NCBI RefSeq assembly: GCF_902167145.1
Contig: NC_050104.1
Location: 9,694,001 to 9,758,000 of the forward strand
Reading direction: 5' to 3'
DNA from: Zea mays
Lineage: Eukaryota > Streptophyta > Magnoliopsida > Poales > Poaceae
Length of the DNA stretch: 64,000 nt
The notes beneath the pieces are model-generated. The model was not told where the DNA came from. It did not search any database and saw nothing but the letters and a program-made list of their open reading frames with translations. The stretch's first letter is position 1. The number at the start of each line of letters is the position of its first letter. Made by a program: the position numbers and the translations under genes. Shown piece after piece: positions 18,600 to 28,955 of this stretch.

Positions 18600-21500
18600 C
18601 AAGATTTGTAGGAGAAGGAGATGGTATGAACCTTTGGGGTGCTTGAGGGAGTTAATTCAATTCTTATCAACTCAAGCTATCAATCTTCAAATGATCTACA
18701 TATTCAAGATTGACCCAAGGTTATTTCAATATGTTATTCAAAACCCATATCATCTCGGGGAAGATATTGATGTTGTAGGAATTAAAGAATTATCATGTGC
18801 GGAATATCAAAGCCTACAACATGGAAGAAAGTCAAAGGATGGTAACATTTATATTCTTAAGTGCAATTATCTTAAATTGTCGTGTGTCTTGTGTAGTCAC
18901 ATAGAAATAGAAAGCACTTAAGCATGCTTTAAAACTATGTCATCATTCTTTGAAGAAATTCCTTTCATACGGTAGATTGTGTATTTATCAATTCTATATT
19001 ATGACAATCTACATGTTTTAAATTGTTGCAAGTTCACATGGCATGTCTTTACATTAATTATTCTATTATTGCCATGTTCTAGGTATAAAGAGATATTTCA
19101 TGTTCTTAAAAGAATAAGGTGTCATATAAATTCAAATACTTAGGACACTTATAAAAGGAAAAATTCTCTCTATAGCTAGAAAAGTGAGACTAATGTTTTT
19201 ATCTAAGTAATTTAAGTAGTCTCACTTGTAGAGAATAAGTTTCTCTATGGAAATGCGTATCTCATCATGTCTAGGAAATTCTATCCAATAATTCATGTTG
19301 TATCTCTTATTGCTCAATTGGATATGATTCTTTCACATTTATCGTTTTCCAAATCATGATTTAGATTTATTCCTATAATCTCAAAGGATTAGTTATGCTT
19401 GTTTTATGAGTTAAAATTGAGCATAACATCATCTATGAATAATCTAGTTCATGCTATGGAGTTTCCATGTTTTGTTAATCTAACTTCTCATTCTTTATCA
19501 AAATGATTACTAAATGGAAACTAGTGCTTGTGTTGCTAACGTATCTCTTGAGCTTACTTATAAATATGCATAGAAGGGAAAGTACACAAGCCTCATGGGT
19601 TGATCTTCACCCAAAAGAAGAAAGGTAAAAAGCAAAGGTATGGGAACTCATCTTCTTAATTAAGTTTAGTTCCCATCTCAATGGGTATTTAATCTAAATT
19701 ATCATATTCTACCCTTGTGAGGAATAGATTCGCTATTGGACCGAAATTAACTAAGTGTGCATTCAAATATCATTTTCTCAATGCTCATGTCCATTAGAAT
19801 CTATTTAATGCCTCTGCGATATTTATATATATGTTATCATATTGATTTGCTTCCAAGTGATGATTAACTAACTTCAATATGATAAAGTAAAATCTCCAAT
19901 GATTATTAAAATGCTTAAAAGGTGCTCACTCATTTTTCTCAAATGAAATGCACTTATGTTAAGGATTTTACTTCATGTCTATGTGACTTGTGGATGATGA
20001 ATTATGTATGCTAATTATCTAAAGTAATCATCCTTTCCCATATACTCCCTTGCACTGTTAACATGTCTCTTGAGTATTTTCAATAAGTTTGGAAGGAAAA
20101 AGAGACAAATACAAAGGGAGGACACTCAAATGAAAAGGGAAAAACATCAAGGATAACAACAGCTACTTGGACAATAAGGTCTTCGCAATAATCAATGGTG
20201 TGGTTGTAAGCATTCTAAATTCTCTTTCATTATGAGATTACAAGGCTTAAGTTGTTTATTGCTAAATTTATGAGCCTTGATCAAAATGTATAATGCTTCT
20301 CCCTTTATGTTCTTAAAAGTGAATGCATCGAAGTCAGTTCTTTCAATTACTTGATGCATATCTTTAGGGGGAGTCCATTCTTATATTTTGATTATGTTGA
20401 GACTATTGCTTTATCTTAGTAATTTCATATAGTCTCTTGCATGAGAATAATGTTTCTCATATAGTATGCTACTTCACATCAATCCAACTTGTTAAAATAA
20501 TGTCGCTTGTATCAAGGATTGTTGCTTTCATTTCTAAAGTAGCATGCTTATTGGATTCTCCTATTTTTAAGCTTGATTGAAAATTTAATGCCTTTGTTGT
20601 TTTCTTGATCGCATATTGGTTGATCATTGAACAACTTCAATTATCACTTATGCTTCTTAGTGCCTCATGTAATTTGAATTTAATTTCTATTGATATGCAC
20701 TAAGGAAAAAGGAGAATTCATGATTCATTTATGCAACTTGTGATCCATTTGATTTATGCTAACAATAACTTGAAAAAGATCACTAGTTATAGAACTCTCT
20801 CTTGTGCAAAATATTTTCACACACTTTTATTAAGCATAGGTCTTAAGCAAACGAGACCAAGGACATAAGCACAATGGAGAGAACGTCTTTATGAGAAGGT
20901 ACAAAAGGGTAAAACCACTTCCTTTCATTTAAACTTGTACCTAAATCTTCCTCTTATAAGCATTCTTTGCATATCTTATACATAAGGAAGAGAAAGCATG
21001 TCCTTTGCATTTATCCCTGCTTCATACCTAGTTTAACCTCTTAAAATTTCACTCATGCATTATTGCATCTTTGCTAAAACTAGATGAAGTGATTCTATTG
21101 TCAAAGAGCTTAAAGCTTAACCTTGTAACGAGGATAAGCTACCTTTGTTCCAAAGGTGGATGGTTCTTAAGTCTCTTTGAAATCCTTAAAGGAAAAATGC
21201 TTAAAATGTTTGCAACATGCTTTCATAAGTGCATAAACTGTCTTGAGCATCACTCATATACTATGACACAATGCACTTCACTTTCTCTATGATATAGACT
21301 TGTTCTCATTAACCTAATTATGTGCACTTGGCATTTAAGGCCAAAATATGTATTCCTCTCAAGGCACATATTTAGGGGGAGAAACCTATATAGAACTATG
21401 ATCATGCTTAATTGACATATCTCTTGATCATATCTCTTTCATTTTGGTACAAATGCATATATCCTACTATTCCCGTACCATGACTACGACTAATATGTTT

Positions 21501-22297
21501 CCAAGTATATTACTATGCTAAGTCGTAGATTGAAAGGGAAATGGAGTCTTCGGCGAAAACAAAGGCTTCCACTCCGTATATCATACTTCGCCATCACTCC
21601 AAGCAACTCTCTATTCTTTGGGGGAGAAATGAGCATCAAAGAAAACGACTTCGTCTTTGAAGAGAGTAGGAGCCCAAAGCTAAAAGACCGGACTTCGCCT
21701 TTGGTATAATCTTAACTCATTTATTTATGCCCAAAGGGGAAGATAGCACTTCAAGGGCTCTAATGATTCCGTTTTTGGCGATTCATGCCAAAAAGGGGGA
21801 GAAATGAGCCCAAAGCAAAAGGACCGCACCACCACCACTAAATTCAAAAACTTAGTGCTTTCCAAAAGTATTTATCATTTGGTATCCTATTGTGTTCAAA
21901 AGGGGGAGAAAGTAGTATTTCAAAAATGGTATATCAAAACCCTCTTGAACACTAAGAGGTGGATCTCTTTTAGGGGGAGTTTTGTTGAAGTCAAAGGAAA
22001 AGCATTTTAAACAAGGGGAGAAAATTTCAAATCTTGAAAATGCTTTGCAAACTCTTATTCATTCACCTTTGACTATTTGCAGAAGATCTTTGAAATGGAT
22101 TTACAAAAAGAATTTGCAAAAACAAAACATGTGGTGCAATCGTGGTCCAAAATACTAAATAAGAAAGAACCATTCATGCCTATCTTATGAAATCAATATT
22201 GGTTTAAATTCCAAGCAATCTTTGCACTTACCGTAGGCAAACTAGTACAATTATGCTCTTATATTTTTGCTTTGGTTTGTGTTGGCATCAATCACCA
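18600..22297 (+). other. Non-coding interior of the gag-only retrotransposon
   Basis: AT-rich, with stops in all frames and no pol motifs. It contains at least six runs resembling the terminal polypurine tract (AGGGGGAG near 20366, 21374, 21620, 21794, 21901 and 21972). This region occupies the place of pol in related elements. Confidence 0.7.
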
Positions 22298-22310
22298 AAA
22301 AGGGGGAGAT
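22298..22310 (+). other. Polypurine tract
   Basis: AAAAGGGGGAGAT directly precedes the 3' LTR, the expected priming site for plus-strand DNA synthesis. Several copies of the same motif lie further upstream. Confidence 0.85.
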
Positions 22311-23940
22311 TGAAAGGGAAATAGGCTTTAAACCTTTTCCTAAATGATTTTGGTGATTGAATGTCCAACACAAACAATTGGACTAATTAGTTTGCTCTAG
22401 ATTATATGTTCTACAGGTGCCAAAGATTCAACATAAAGCCAATAAAAAGACCATGTTTTGGATTCAATAAAGGAGCAAAGGGGCAACCGAGGGCACCCCT
22501 GGTCTGGCGCACCGGACTGTCCGGTGTGCCACCGGACAGTGAACAGTACCTGTCCGGTGCACCAGGGGACTCAGACTCAAACTCTTCGCCCTCGGGAATT
22601 CTCGGAAGCCGGCGCACTATAATTCACCGGACTGTCCGGTGTGCACCGGACATGTCCGGTGCTCCAAGGAAGCGCGGTCTCCAGAACTCGCCAGCCTCGG
22701 GTTCGCGCGGCAGCCGCTCCGCTAAAATTCACCGGACTGTCCGGTGTGCACCGGACTGTCCGGTGTGCCAGCGGAGCAACGGTCATCTTCGCGCCAACGG
22801 TCGACTCTGACAGTAAACAGTGCAGAACAGTACACGCGGCAGAAGTCAGAGCAGAGGATCAGAGAGGCACCGGACTGTCCGGTGTGCACCGGACTGTCCG
22901 GTGCCACATGAGGACAAAGCCTCCAACGGTCGACCAGCTCCAATCTCAACGGATAGGATGACGTGGCTGGCACACCGGACATGTCCGGTGTGCACCGGAC
23001 TGTCCGGTGCGCCCATCGCCAGCAGCTTCTCCAACGGCTACAAAATTGGATGGTGGCTATAAATACCACCCCAACCGGCCACTTCAAGGTGTGGGAGTCC
23101 AAGCAACATTCCAAGTCATCTAGTTGACATACTCAAGCCCTCCCAACCACCTATATTCATTGATCCATCCTATACACAAGATTTAGTCCACTACAACCAA
23201 CACAAGTGCCACAAAAGAGAGAGTAAGCAATTGAGAGCTACTCAATTGAGTTTAGCCCTAGCGCCTTGTGAGATTCATTGAGAGATAGTGTGTTCTACAT
23301 CTTTGTGTTCATTTGCGCGTGGAGTTTTTTGACTCCCATTCGAACTTCCTCCAAAGTGTTGGAGGCTTGTAAAAGCTAGCAAGAGACACCAAAGATTGTG
23401 GTGGTCCTTGTGGGATCGAGAGTGATCCTTGAGAAGAAGAAGAGCTCGCCGATCCTTGTGTGATCGGGAGAGAGGGAAAGGGTTGAAAAAGACCCGTCCT
23501 TAAGTGGACTCCTCAACGGGGACTAGGCCTTCGAGGGCCGAACCTCGGTAAAACAAATCACCCGTGTTCATTGTGCTTTTGCTTGTGATTTGTTTGCTTT
23601 CCCTTACTCTAAGTTCTCTTGCACTATTCTTTGCTCATATCATTTGGTGTTGCTTCAAGTTAAAATCTCATTTAAGTGAAGCAACACTCCACAAGAAAAG
23701 AACTTGAGTTAGTGCTCTTTTTCATCTAAGCTTTCTTGCTTTGTTATCATAGAATTATTAGTTGTATTGATTTATCACTTCCGCATTATTTGAAAGCTAT
23801 ACTCTTTACTAGCAAGAACTTAATTGTTATACTCCGATAATTGTTCATCTTGTTCTAACCACTAATCAAAGGATCTAGTTGGGGGATAAAGTTTTAATTT
23901 TCAGGTTTCGCCTATCCACCCCCCCTCTAGGCGACTTTCA
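22311..23940 (+). repeat. 3' LTR
   Basis: A copy of the 5' LTR of identical length, with one substitution seen (23037 G against 15772 A). It ends GACTTTCA, followed by the GGTTA target duplication and the continuing telomere-like tract. Confidence 0.95.
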
Positions 23941-24268
23941 GGTTATAGTTAGGGTTAGGGTTTAGGGTTAAGGGTTCGGGTTTTGGGTTAGGGTTAGGGT
24001 TAAGGGTTTTGGGTTAGGGTTAAGGGTTATAGTTAGGGTTAGGGTTAGGGTTAAGGGTTAGGGTTTAGGGTTAGGGTTATAGTTAGGGTTTTGGGTTAGG
24101 GTTAGGGTTAAGGGTTATAGTTAGGGTTAGAGTTTAGGGTTAAGGGTTCGGGTTTTGGGTTAAGGGTTCGGGTTTTGGGTTAGGGTTAGGGTTAAGGGTT
24201 TTGGGTTAGGGTTAAGGGTTATAGTTAGGGTTAGGGTTAGGGTTAAGGGTTAGGGTTTAGGGTTATAG

Positions 24269-24301
<33 letters not shown>

Positions 24302-24320
24302 TAGGGTTAGGGTTAAGGGT
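23941..24320 (+). repeat. Telomere-like repeat tract, right part
   Basis: About 380 bp of GGGTTA, GGGTTTA, GGGTTAA and GGGTTATAGTTA variants, arranged in higher-order blocks that repeat roughly every 130-140 bp (compare 23960-24060 with 24130-24260). Together with 14821-15045 it formed one tract of about 600 bp before the retrotransposon entered. Confidence 0.9.
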
Positions 24321-24440
24321 TTAGTGCCTGAGGATGTATTTAATTATACTATTTGTTAATATGAATTTAATTATTGCTTACGTTAATATGTGTTAATATG
24401 TATTTAATTATTGCTTATGTATTTGTATATATATAGCTCA

Positions 24441-27400
24441 ATGAGTTCTCCGATCAAGGACCAAGATTTAGTGCCCGAGCACATGGACAAGAGTGTTGCT
24501 CAAGAAAAATCCAACAGTGAAGGATATGAAACGCCTAGCGACCCTTTTCCTACCACTAGCATAGATAGGGCCGCTCTCCGTGAGTTGCAACGTGACCCTA
24601 CTTATGATCCACGAGAAGCTGAGGTAAAAGTACGCATCTTTAGCTTCGTATGTGTACCCTACTGATTTCACATGCATGATCTCTTGTGCATTTTATTACA
24701 TGAATAGGAGGTCATGTCTGAATTTCGTGCGATACTCGAAGAAGCCGTGGCACGAAACGAAGACGTACCGGAGCCGACCCAAGACGCACCGGAACAGACC
24801 AAGACAACAACCGAGACGTCAAGGAAAAGGAAGCAGAGCGATCGAAAAAGAGGTGACAGGGGGCTGAACAAGTTTCCCGACAAAACATACAAAATCTCAG
24901 ACGTGAGCCCGAAAGGTCAGCCCCTTGCTCCAGAAGAGGCACTACCTAAGTTCCGGAATGCACTTGGGTTTTTAGTTAGAGATAATCTTGACATAACAAT
25001 ACGACAGTGGAGAGATGTGTCAGATGATGTTAAGAATCAAATATGGAATAAGCTATTAATGAGGTTCGTTCTGCCTCGGGGTTCAGAAGAACTCGTGAAG
25101 GAATACACGATGAAGCAGCTTGCGATAAATTTCAGAAACTGGAGGTCTGAGATGAACACAAAGTTTGCAAAGAAAGGTCTGGACCCGACCAAAAAATATA
25201 AAATCTCAGCAGGTCAGTGGGCAGTATTTTTAGAGCAGAGGAGCAGCCCTGATTTCATATCTCTAAGTGAGGCAAATTCTGAACTATCAAAGAAGAACAA
25301 GTACCGCCACCACCTAGGCACAGGTGGTTACAAGCGTCAGGTTCCTAAATGGAGACAAGAAGACGCCGAGAAGAAGGCCGCAGGGTTGCCGACGCTGTCC
25401 GAGCAACTTGGTGAAAGGGCGGCAAATTGGCTCCGTGCTAGAAAACCAAGGGAAACCGAGACCGGTGTATCTTTTGATGATCCCATTGTCGAAGAAGCGG
25501 CAAAAAACATATATACAATGGCAGCTAAGCAGAGCGAAGGAACTTTTAAGCCACAAAGGGAAAGAGACATCCTAACGGCTGGTCTCGGTAACCCTGAGCA
25601 TCCTGGCCGTGTACGAGGAATCTCGTCTAAGGAAGGATGGAAGGAAGGATTCGGACAACAGTGGGAAGGTCTGTACAGGAAACGTGATCGATACAAGGAA
25701 GAGATGGCGGATTATTTTAAGTTGGAGGCCAAGAAAGAGTTCAAAGCCATGATGTCTCAAATGCTATCGAATCCTCCTCCAGAATTGATGCAACAGTTGG
25801 CGAGTGCGATGTCTGTTCAACAGATGACCACTCCACAAATACAAATAATTCCAGCAGCTCAACCGCCGGCTTCCACAGATTGTACGACATTACCAAGCTC
25901 TGTTGCTTCAACGGGAAATAAGGACCGTTATCCAGTTGATGACATCACAAGGCCTGTGGCGTGCGCACTGGTTATAAGATATGGTATTAACAATAAACGT
26001 ACAAAGAAAGTAGCCACAGGCCTTGCGATCCCAGGACGCAAGTTCCATGGAAACGATATTCCAGATGATTATTGCAAAGTAGAAGTGACGACGGTCGTCC
26101 AAGGATCCGAGGACGACATGCTAGACATCCCTGGGCCCGAAGGTATCGAGAAACTTGGACAAGCTATCAAGAATTTTATCCTTTGGCCTCGAAGGGATGT
26201 CGATTTGCTTGATTGGTCGAATTCGCCGCAGGCGTCGCAGGCCCAACCGTCTCCGCCTTCTCAAATTTTTGCTCCTATTGTACATCCATCATCCTCACCT
26301 CCTCAAACTTCACATGCTGCTCCTCATCCTTTTTCTGACCCACCGTCTCCGCCACAAGCATCACCATTCAGGGCTCCACCACCTTCTCCTCCCCATCCTC
26401 TTGGTGACCCACTGTCTACGCCACCATCAAGGGATCCACCTTCTCCACAGCCATCAAACGATCCAAGGCCATCAAAGAAATCTAAACTTCCTATTCCAAA
26501 ATTGGTGTCCCCGTATCAGAAAAAGAAGAGTAAAGCTACTACTGCTGGCACAGTTCGGTTTTTGAAAGGGATTGGACGGAGCCTCACGTCACAAACTGTT
26601 GATTTGGCCGAGCACGAGGAGTCTGCAAAAAAGGCTGAGGCAATGGCCGCAAAGATAAAGAAGCCAACTAAGGCAGATTACAAAAACGTGCCTAAAAAAT
26701 ATGTGCCGGGCAGACCTCTGCTACCTCTTGACAAACTAAGAAAGGTCCCGGCTGGTGTTAAAAGGTTGCATGACTGGTACATGCGGGCATCATCGGTTGG
26801 CATCGACACCATCAGTGTGCATATACCAGACCATGCTTTTATTGGTTCGAACCAAAAGGCCGTTGTTACATTCGAGGATATGTGGTTAATGATGAACCTT
26901 CAGAGACTCGACGTGCAACTTGTAACGATGTTTGCATTGTAAGTGTCGCTCATACTTCCACATATGTGTGTTATTATTAGTGAGCTGTATAAAATTTCAA
27001 TATCTGACATGCACGTGTGACTTGCAGAATGCAACATGATCAACAGGAGATTCTTTACGGTACCAAGCCCAATGCTAGTGCAAGTAAAAGGGTTGGGTAT
27101 CTCAACCCAATACTTATATCCGAGGAAAGCCACACTTTTAGAATCGGGAAAGACAACGATGAAATAAGGGGAAAGACGGACGAAGAAGTTGAGAAGCGTA
27201 TAAAGGAAATGAAGAAGGATTTTGAAGCTCGATACGCCACATACATAGGACATGCAATGCTTCAATTTCAAGACAGGGAAGCCATAATGGCCCCGTACAA
27301 CTTTAAGTAAGTGTGATTTTGCATAAATAAAATTAATAATTTCAATACACATGCATCACAAATTTGATTCGTACAGGGACCACTGGATATGCTTCCTCAT

Positions 27401-28111
27401 TTATCCTAAGGTTGGAAAGGTGCTGGTGCTCGACTCCTTGAACTTCGACCCTTCGACATATGCAACATTCCTCAGCATCTTAGAGCTGTAAGCCTTTTCT
27501 ATGCATGCATACTTTTATCGATTAAAATTTGAGAATAACATGGTGATTCTATTTGAGATCACAGTGCTTATAGATTCTATAAGATGAGAGGTGGAAAGTA
27601 CGACCTGTCGAAAAAACTCGTGCCACTAGACATCCATCATCACTGGCCGGTAAGTATGTGATGTTATGAATACATATCATACACAATGTTGCAACTAAAT
27701 AACCAATCTCCCGTTATGTAGTGCCACAAGCAACCACAAGGATCGGTCCTATGTGGATTCTATGCGTGCGAGTTCATGAGAGTGAACGAACGATACATCA
27801 CGAACCCTGACAAGGTATTATTAGTAATAGTTAAGTATGTATTTATGTCATTAAAGATGCAAATGTGTTATTATTGAGTATAAATAGATGATGTTTATAA
27901 AATTCCTTTACAGCAATTTCAACGAGGAAACCCGGAGAACTTGACCGAAGCTGCATTGTATGGCATAGTCGAGGACCTCTGCACATTCATATTGAAAGAG
28001 GTCATTCCCGCAGAAGGAAAATATCACGATGCTTCCGGGACATTAGCTTTGCCAGAGTTCAGAATACTAACAGAAATTAGTAGATTATCTCTTAGCCGAG
28101 ATAGTTATTAG
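24441..28111 (+). CDS. TNPA-like protein with C-terminal Ulp1-type cysteine protease domain (inner CACTA), seven exons
   Basis: Exons are 24441-24623, 24708-26938, 27028-27306, 27377-27487, 27565-27649, 27722-27814 and 27914-28111. All joins have GT/AG and keep frame, giving 3180 nt and 1059 residues. Residues about 65-420 resemble the plant En/Spm-type TNPA region, with basic [13 protein letters not shown] and conserved Trp/Arg-rich blocks. About 500-620 is a Pro/Ser-rich linker, followed by a Lys-rich part. The end is a C48/Ulp1-like fold: His900 in DHW, Asp917 in LDSLN, and Cys974 in [10 protein letters not shown] with Gln967 or Gln969 upstream, so the catalytic set looks complete. Ulp1 proteases remove SUMO or similar modifiers; such domains are known in plant CACTA and MULE elements, but their role in transposition is unclear. 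It may bind the ACTGGCGGTT repeats (inference). Exons were built by hand. Confidence 0.85.
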
Positions 28112-28316
28112 AACTTAGGTGAAAACTTTTGATGTATAGAATGCATGAAGCATATATGGTTGTAAAGAGAATACTTTGATGTATATAAATGTATGATAGA
28201 ATTTAATTCCATGTTGCTTTCAATATCAATATAGATATATATATATATATATGTTTGTGTGTGTGTAAATAAATATATTTATAATTCAGTATTGTTTGAA
28301 ATTTTGAAAAAAGGCG
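28112..28316 (+). other. 3' flank of the TNPA-like/Ulp1 gene
   Basis: AT-rich sequence with an (AT)n(GT)n microsatellite at 28232-28265. No further exon was seen. It ends where the right subterminal repeats begin. Confidence 0.5.
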
Positions 28317-28589
28317 GGAAAACATTTTCACTGGCGGTTTTATAAAGAAAACCGCCAGTGAAAAGTGCATTTTCACTGGCGGTTCCTTAAGAAAACCGCC
28401 AGTGAAAATGCCCTTTTCACTGGCGGTTCCTTAAGAAAACCGCCAGTGGAAATGCCCTTTTCACTGGCGGTTCCAAAATAACCGCCAGTGGAAATGCTGA
28501 TTTCCACTGGCCTCTAGCACTGGCGGAACTGAGAAACGCCACTATAAATACGTTTTCAACCGCCACTACAGAGCTTCTGTGTACTAGTG
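28317..28589. repeat. Right subterminal repeats and terminus of inner CACTA
   Basis: Paired TTTTCACTGGCGGTT and AACCGCCAGTGAAAA motifs, about eight copies, run to the terminus TACTAGTG (28582-28589). This end mirrors 7703-8036. Confidence 0.88.
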
Positions 28590-28955
28590 CCGTCCACGCC
28601 GAGCAAATAGGTATAAACTAATTTTTACATTTTAGTTGCTAACTATTATCAAATAAATGTATATGTGTGGTTGTGTATTGTGATTGTGTATTGTGAAATA
28701 GAATTAGGTTTTTTGTGTGTGATTGTGTATTGTGAAATAGAGTTAGGTTTTTAGTCCTCACTTTGCATGCATTAGGTAAGTCTTCTAATTGTTTATATGG
28801 TTATTTAGGCATTAATATATATGTGTGGATATGTATATGTGTGGATGTCAGCCATCGTGCTGCTACTTATATTTACAGGCTTTGAAAACCTCCCCGTGCA
28901 GGGGAGGTGCTGCCGGATTTTTTTGTTGATAGGCTTTGGTTAAATATGTTATAGG
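28590..28955 (+). other. Outer CACTA leader resumed after the inner element
   Basis: Starts with the CCG target duplication and GTCCACGCCGAG, continuing the GC-rich leader interrupted at 7690. A plausible donor (AATAG followed by GTATAAAC) lies near 28609, and an acceptor ending at 28954 sits directly before the outer transposase ATG, so most of this is likely a leader intron. It contains two copies of GTGTGATTGTGTATTGTGAAATAGA. Confidence 0.5.

Larger units (their letters stand above)
15046..23940 (+). mobile_element. Young gag-only LTR retrotransposon, 8.9 kb
   Basis: Two 1630-bp LTRs (15046-16675 and 22311-23940) start TGAAAGGG and end GACTTTCA, flanked by a GGTTA duplication (15041-15045, 23941-23945). 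One mismatch was found by eye between the LTRs (A at 15772, G at 23037). The interior has a tRNA-Met primer-binding site, a gag-like frame (16725-18599) and about 3.7 kb without protease, integrase or reverse transcriptase, so it depends on another element. The copia-like layout (PBS TGGTATCAGAGC, CCHC gag) suggests superfamily Copia, but without pol this is not proven. Confidence 0.92.
13797..24436 (+). other. Probable 10.6-kb leader intron of the TNPA-like/Ulp1 gene
   Basis: It runs from the donor GTGAGTTC (13797) to an acceptor ATATAG ending at 24436, five bases before the ATG at 24441. It holds a second purine tract, two minisatellites, telomere-like repeats and an 8.9-kb retrotransposon. 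The intron is inferred from splice consensus only; alternative internal starts cannot be excluded. Confidence 0.4.
7690..28589 (+). mobile_element. Inner CACTA transposon, 20.9 kb, nested in the outer CACTA
   Basis: The left end CACTAGTAGAAAAGAGCTC (7690) is matched by the inverse CACTAGTACACAGAAGCTC at the right end, the first eight bases being identical. The flanks carry a CCG target duplication (7687-7689 and 28590-28592). Subterminal regions contain paired ACTGGCGGTT/AACCGCCAGT motifs. It carries a TNP2-type transposase (9182-12688) and a TNPA-like/Ulp1 gene (24441-28111). An 8.9-kb LTR retrotransposon is inserted in its middle; without it the element would be about 12 kb. Confidence 0.93.

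Noticed and set aside
14821..24320. Chromosome end or assembled telomere
   Set aside because: The tract is internal to a CACTA with intact termini on both sides, uses mixed six-base units, and unique sequence continues on both flanks.
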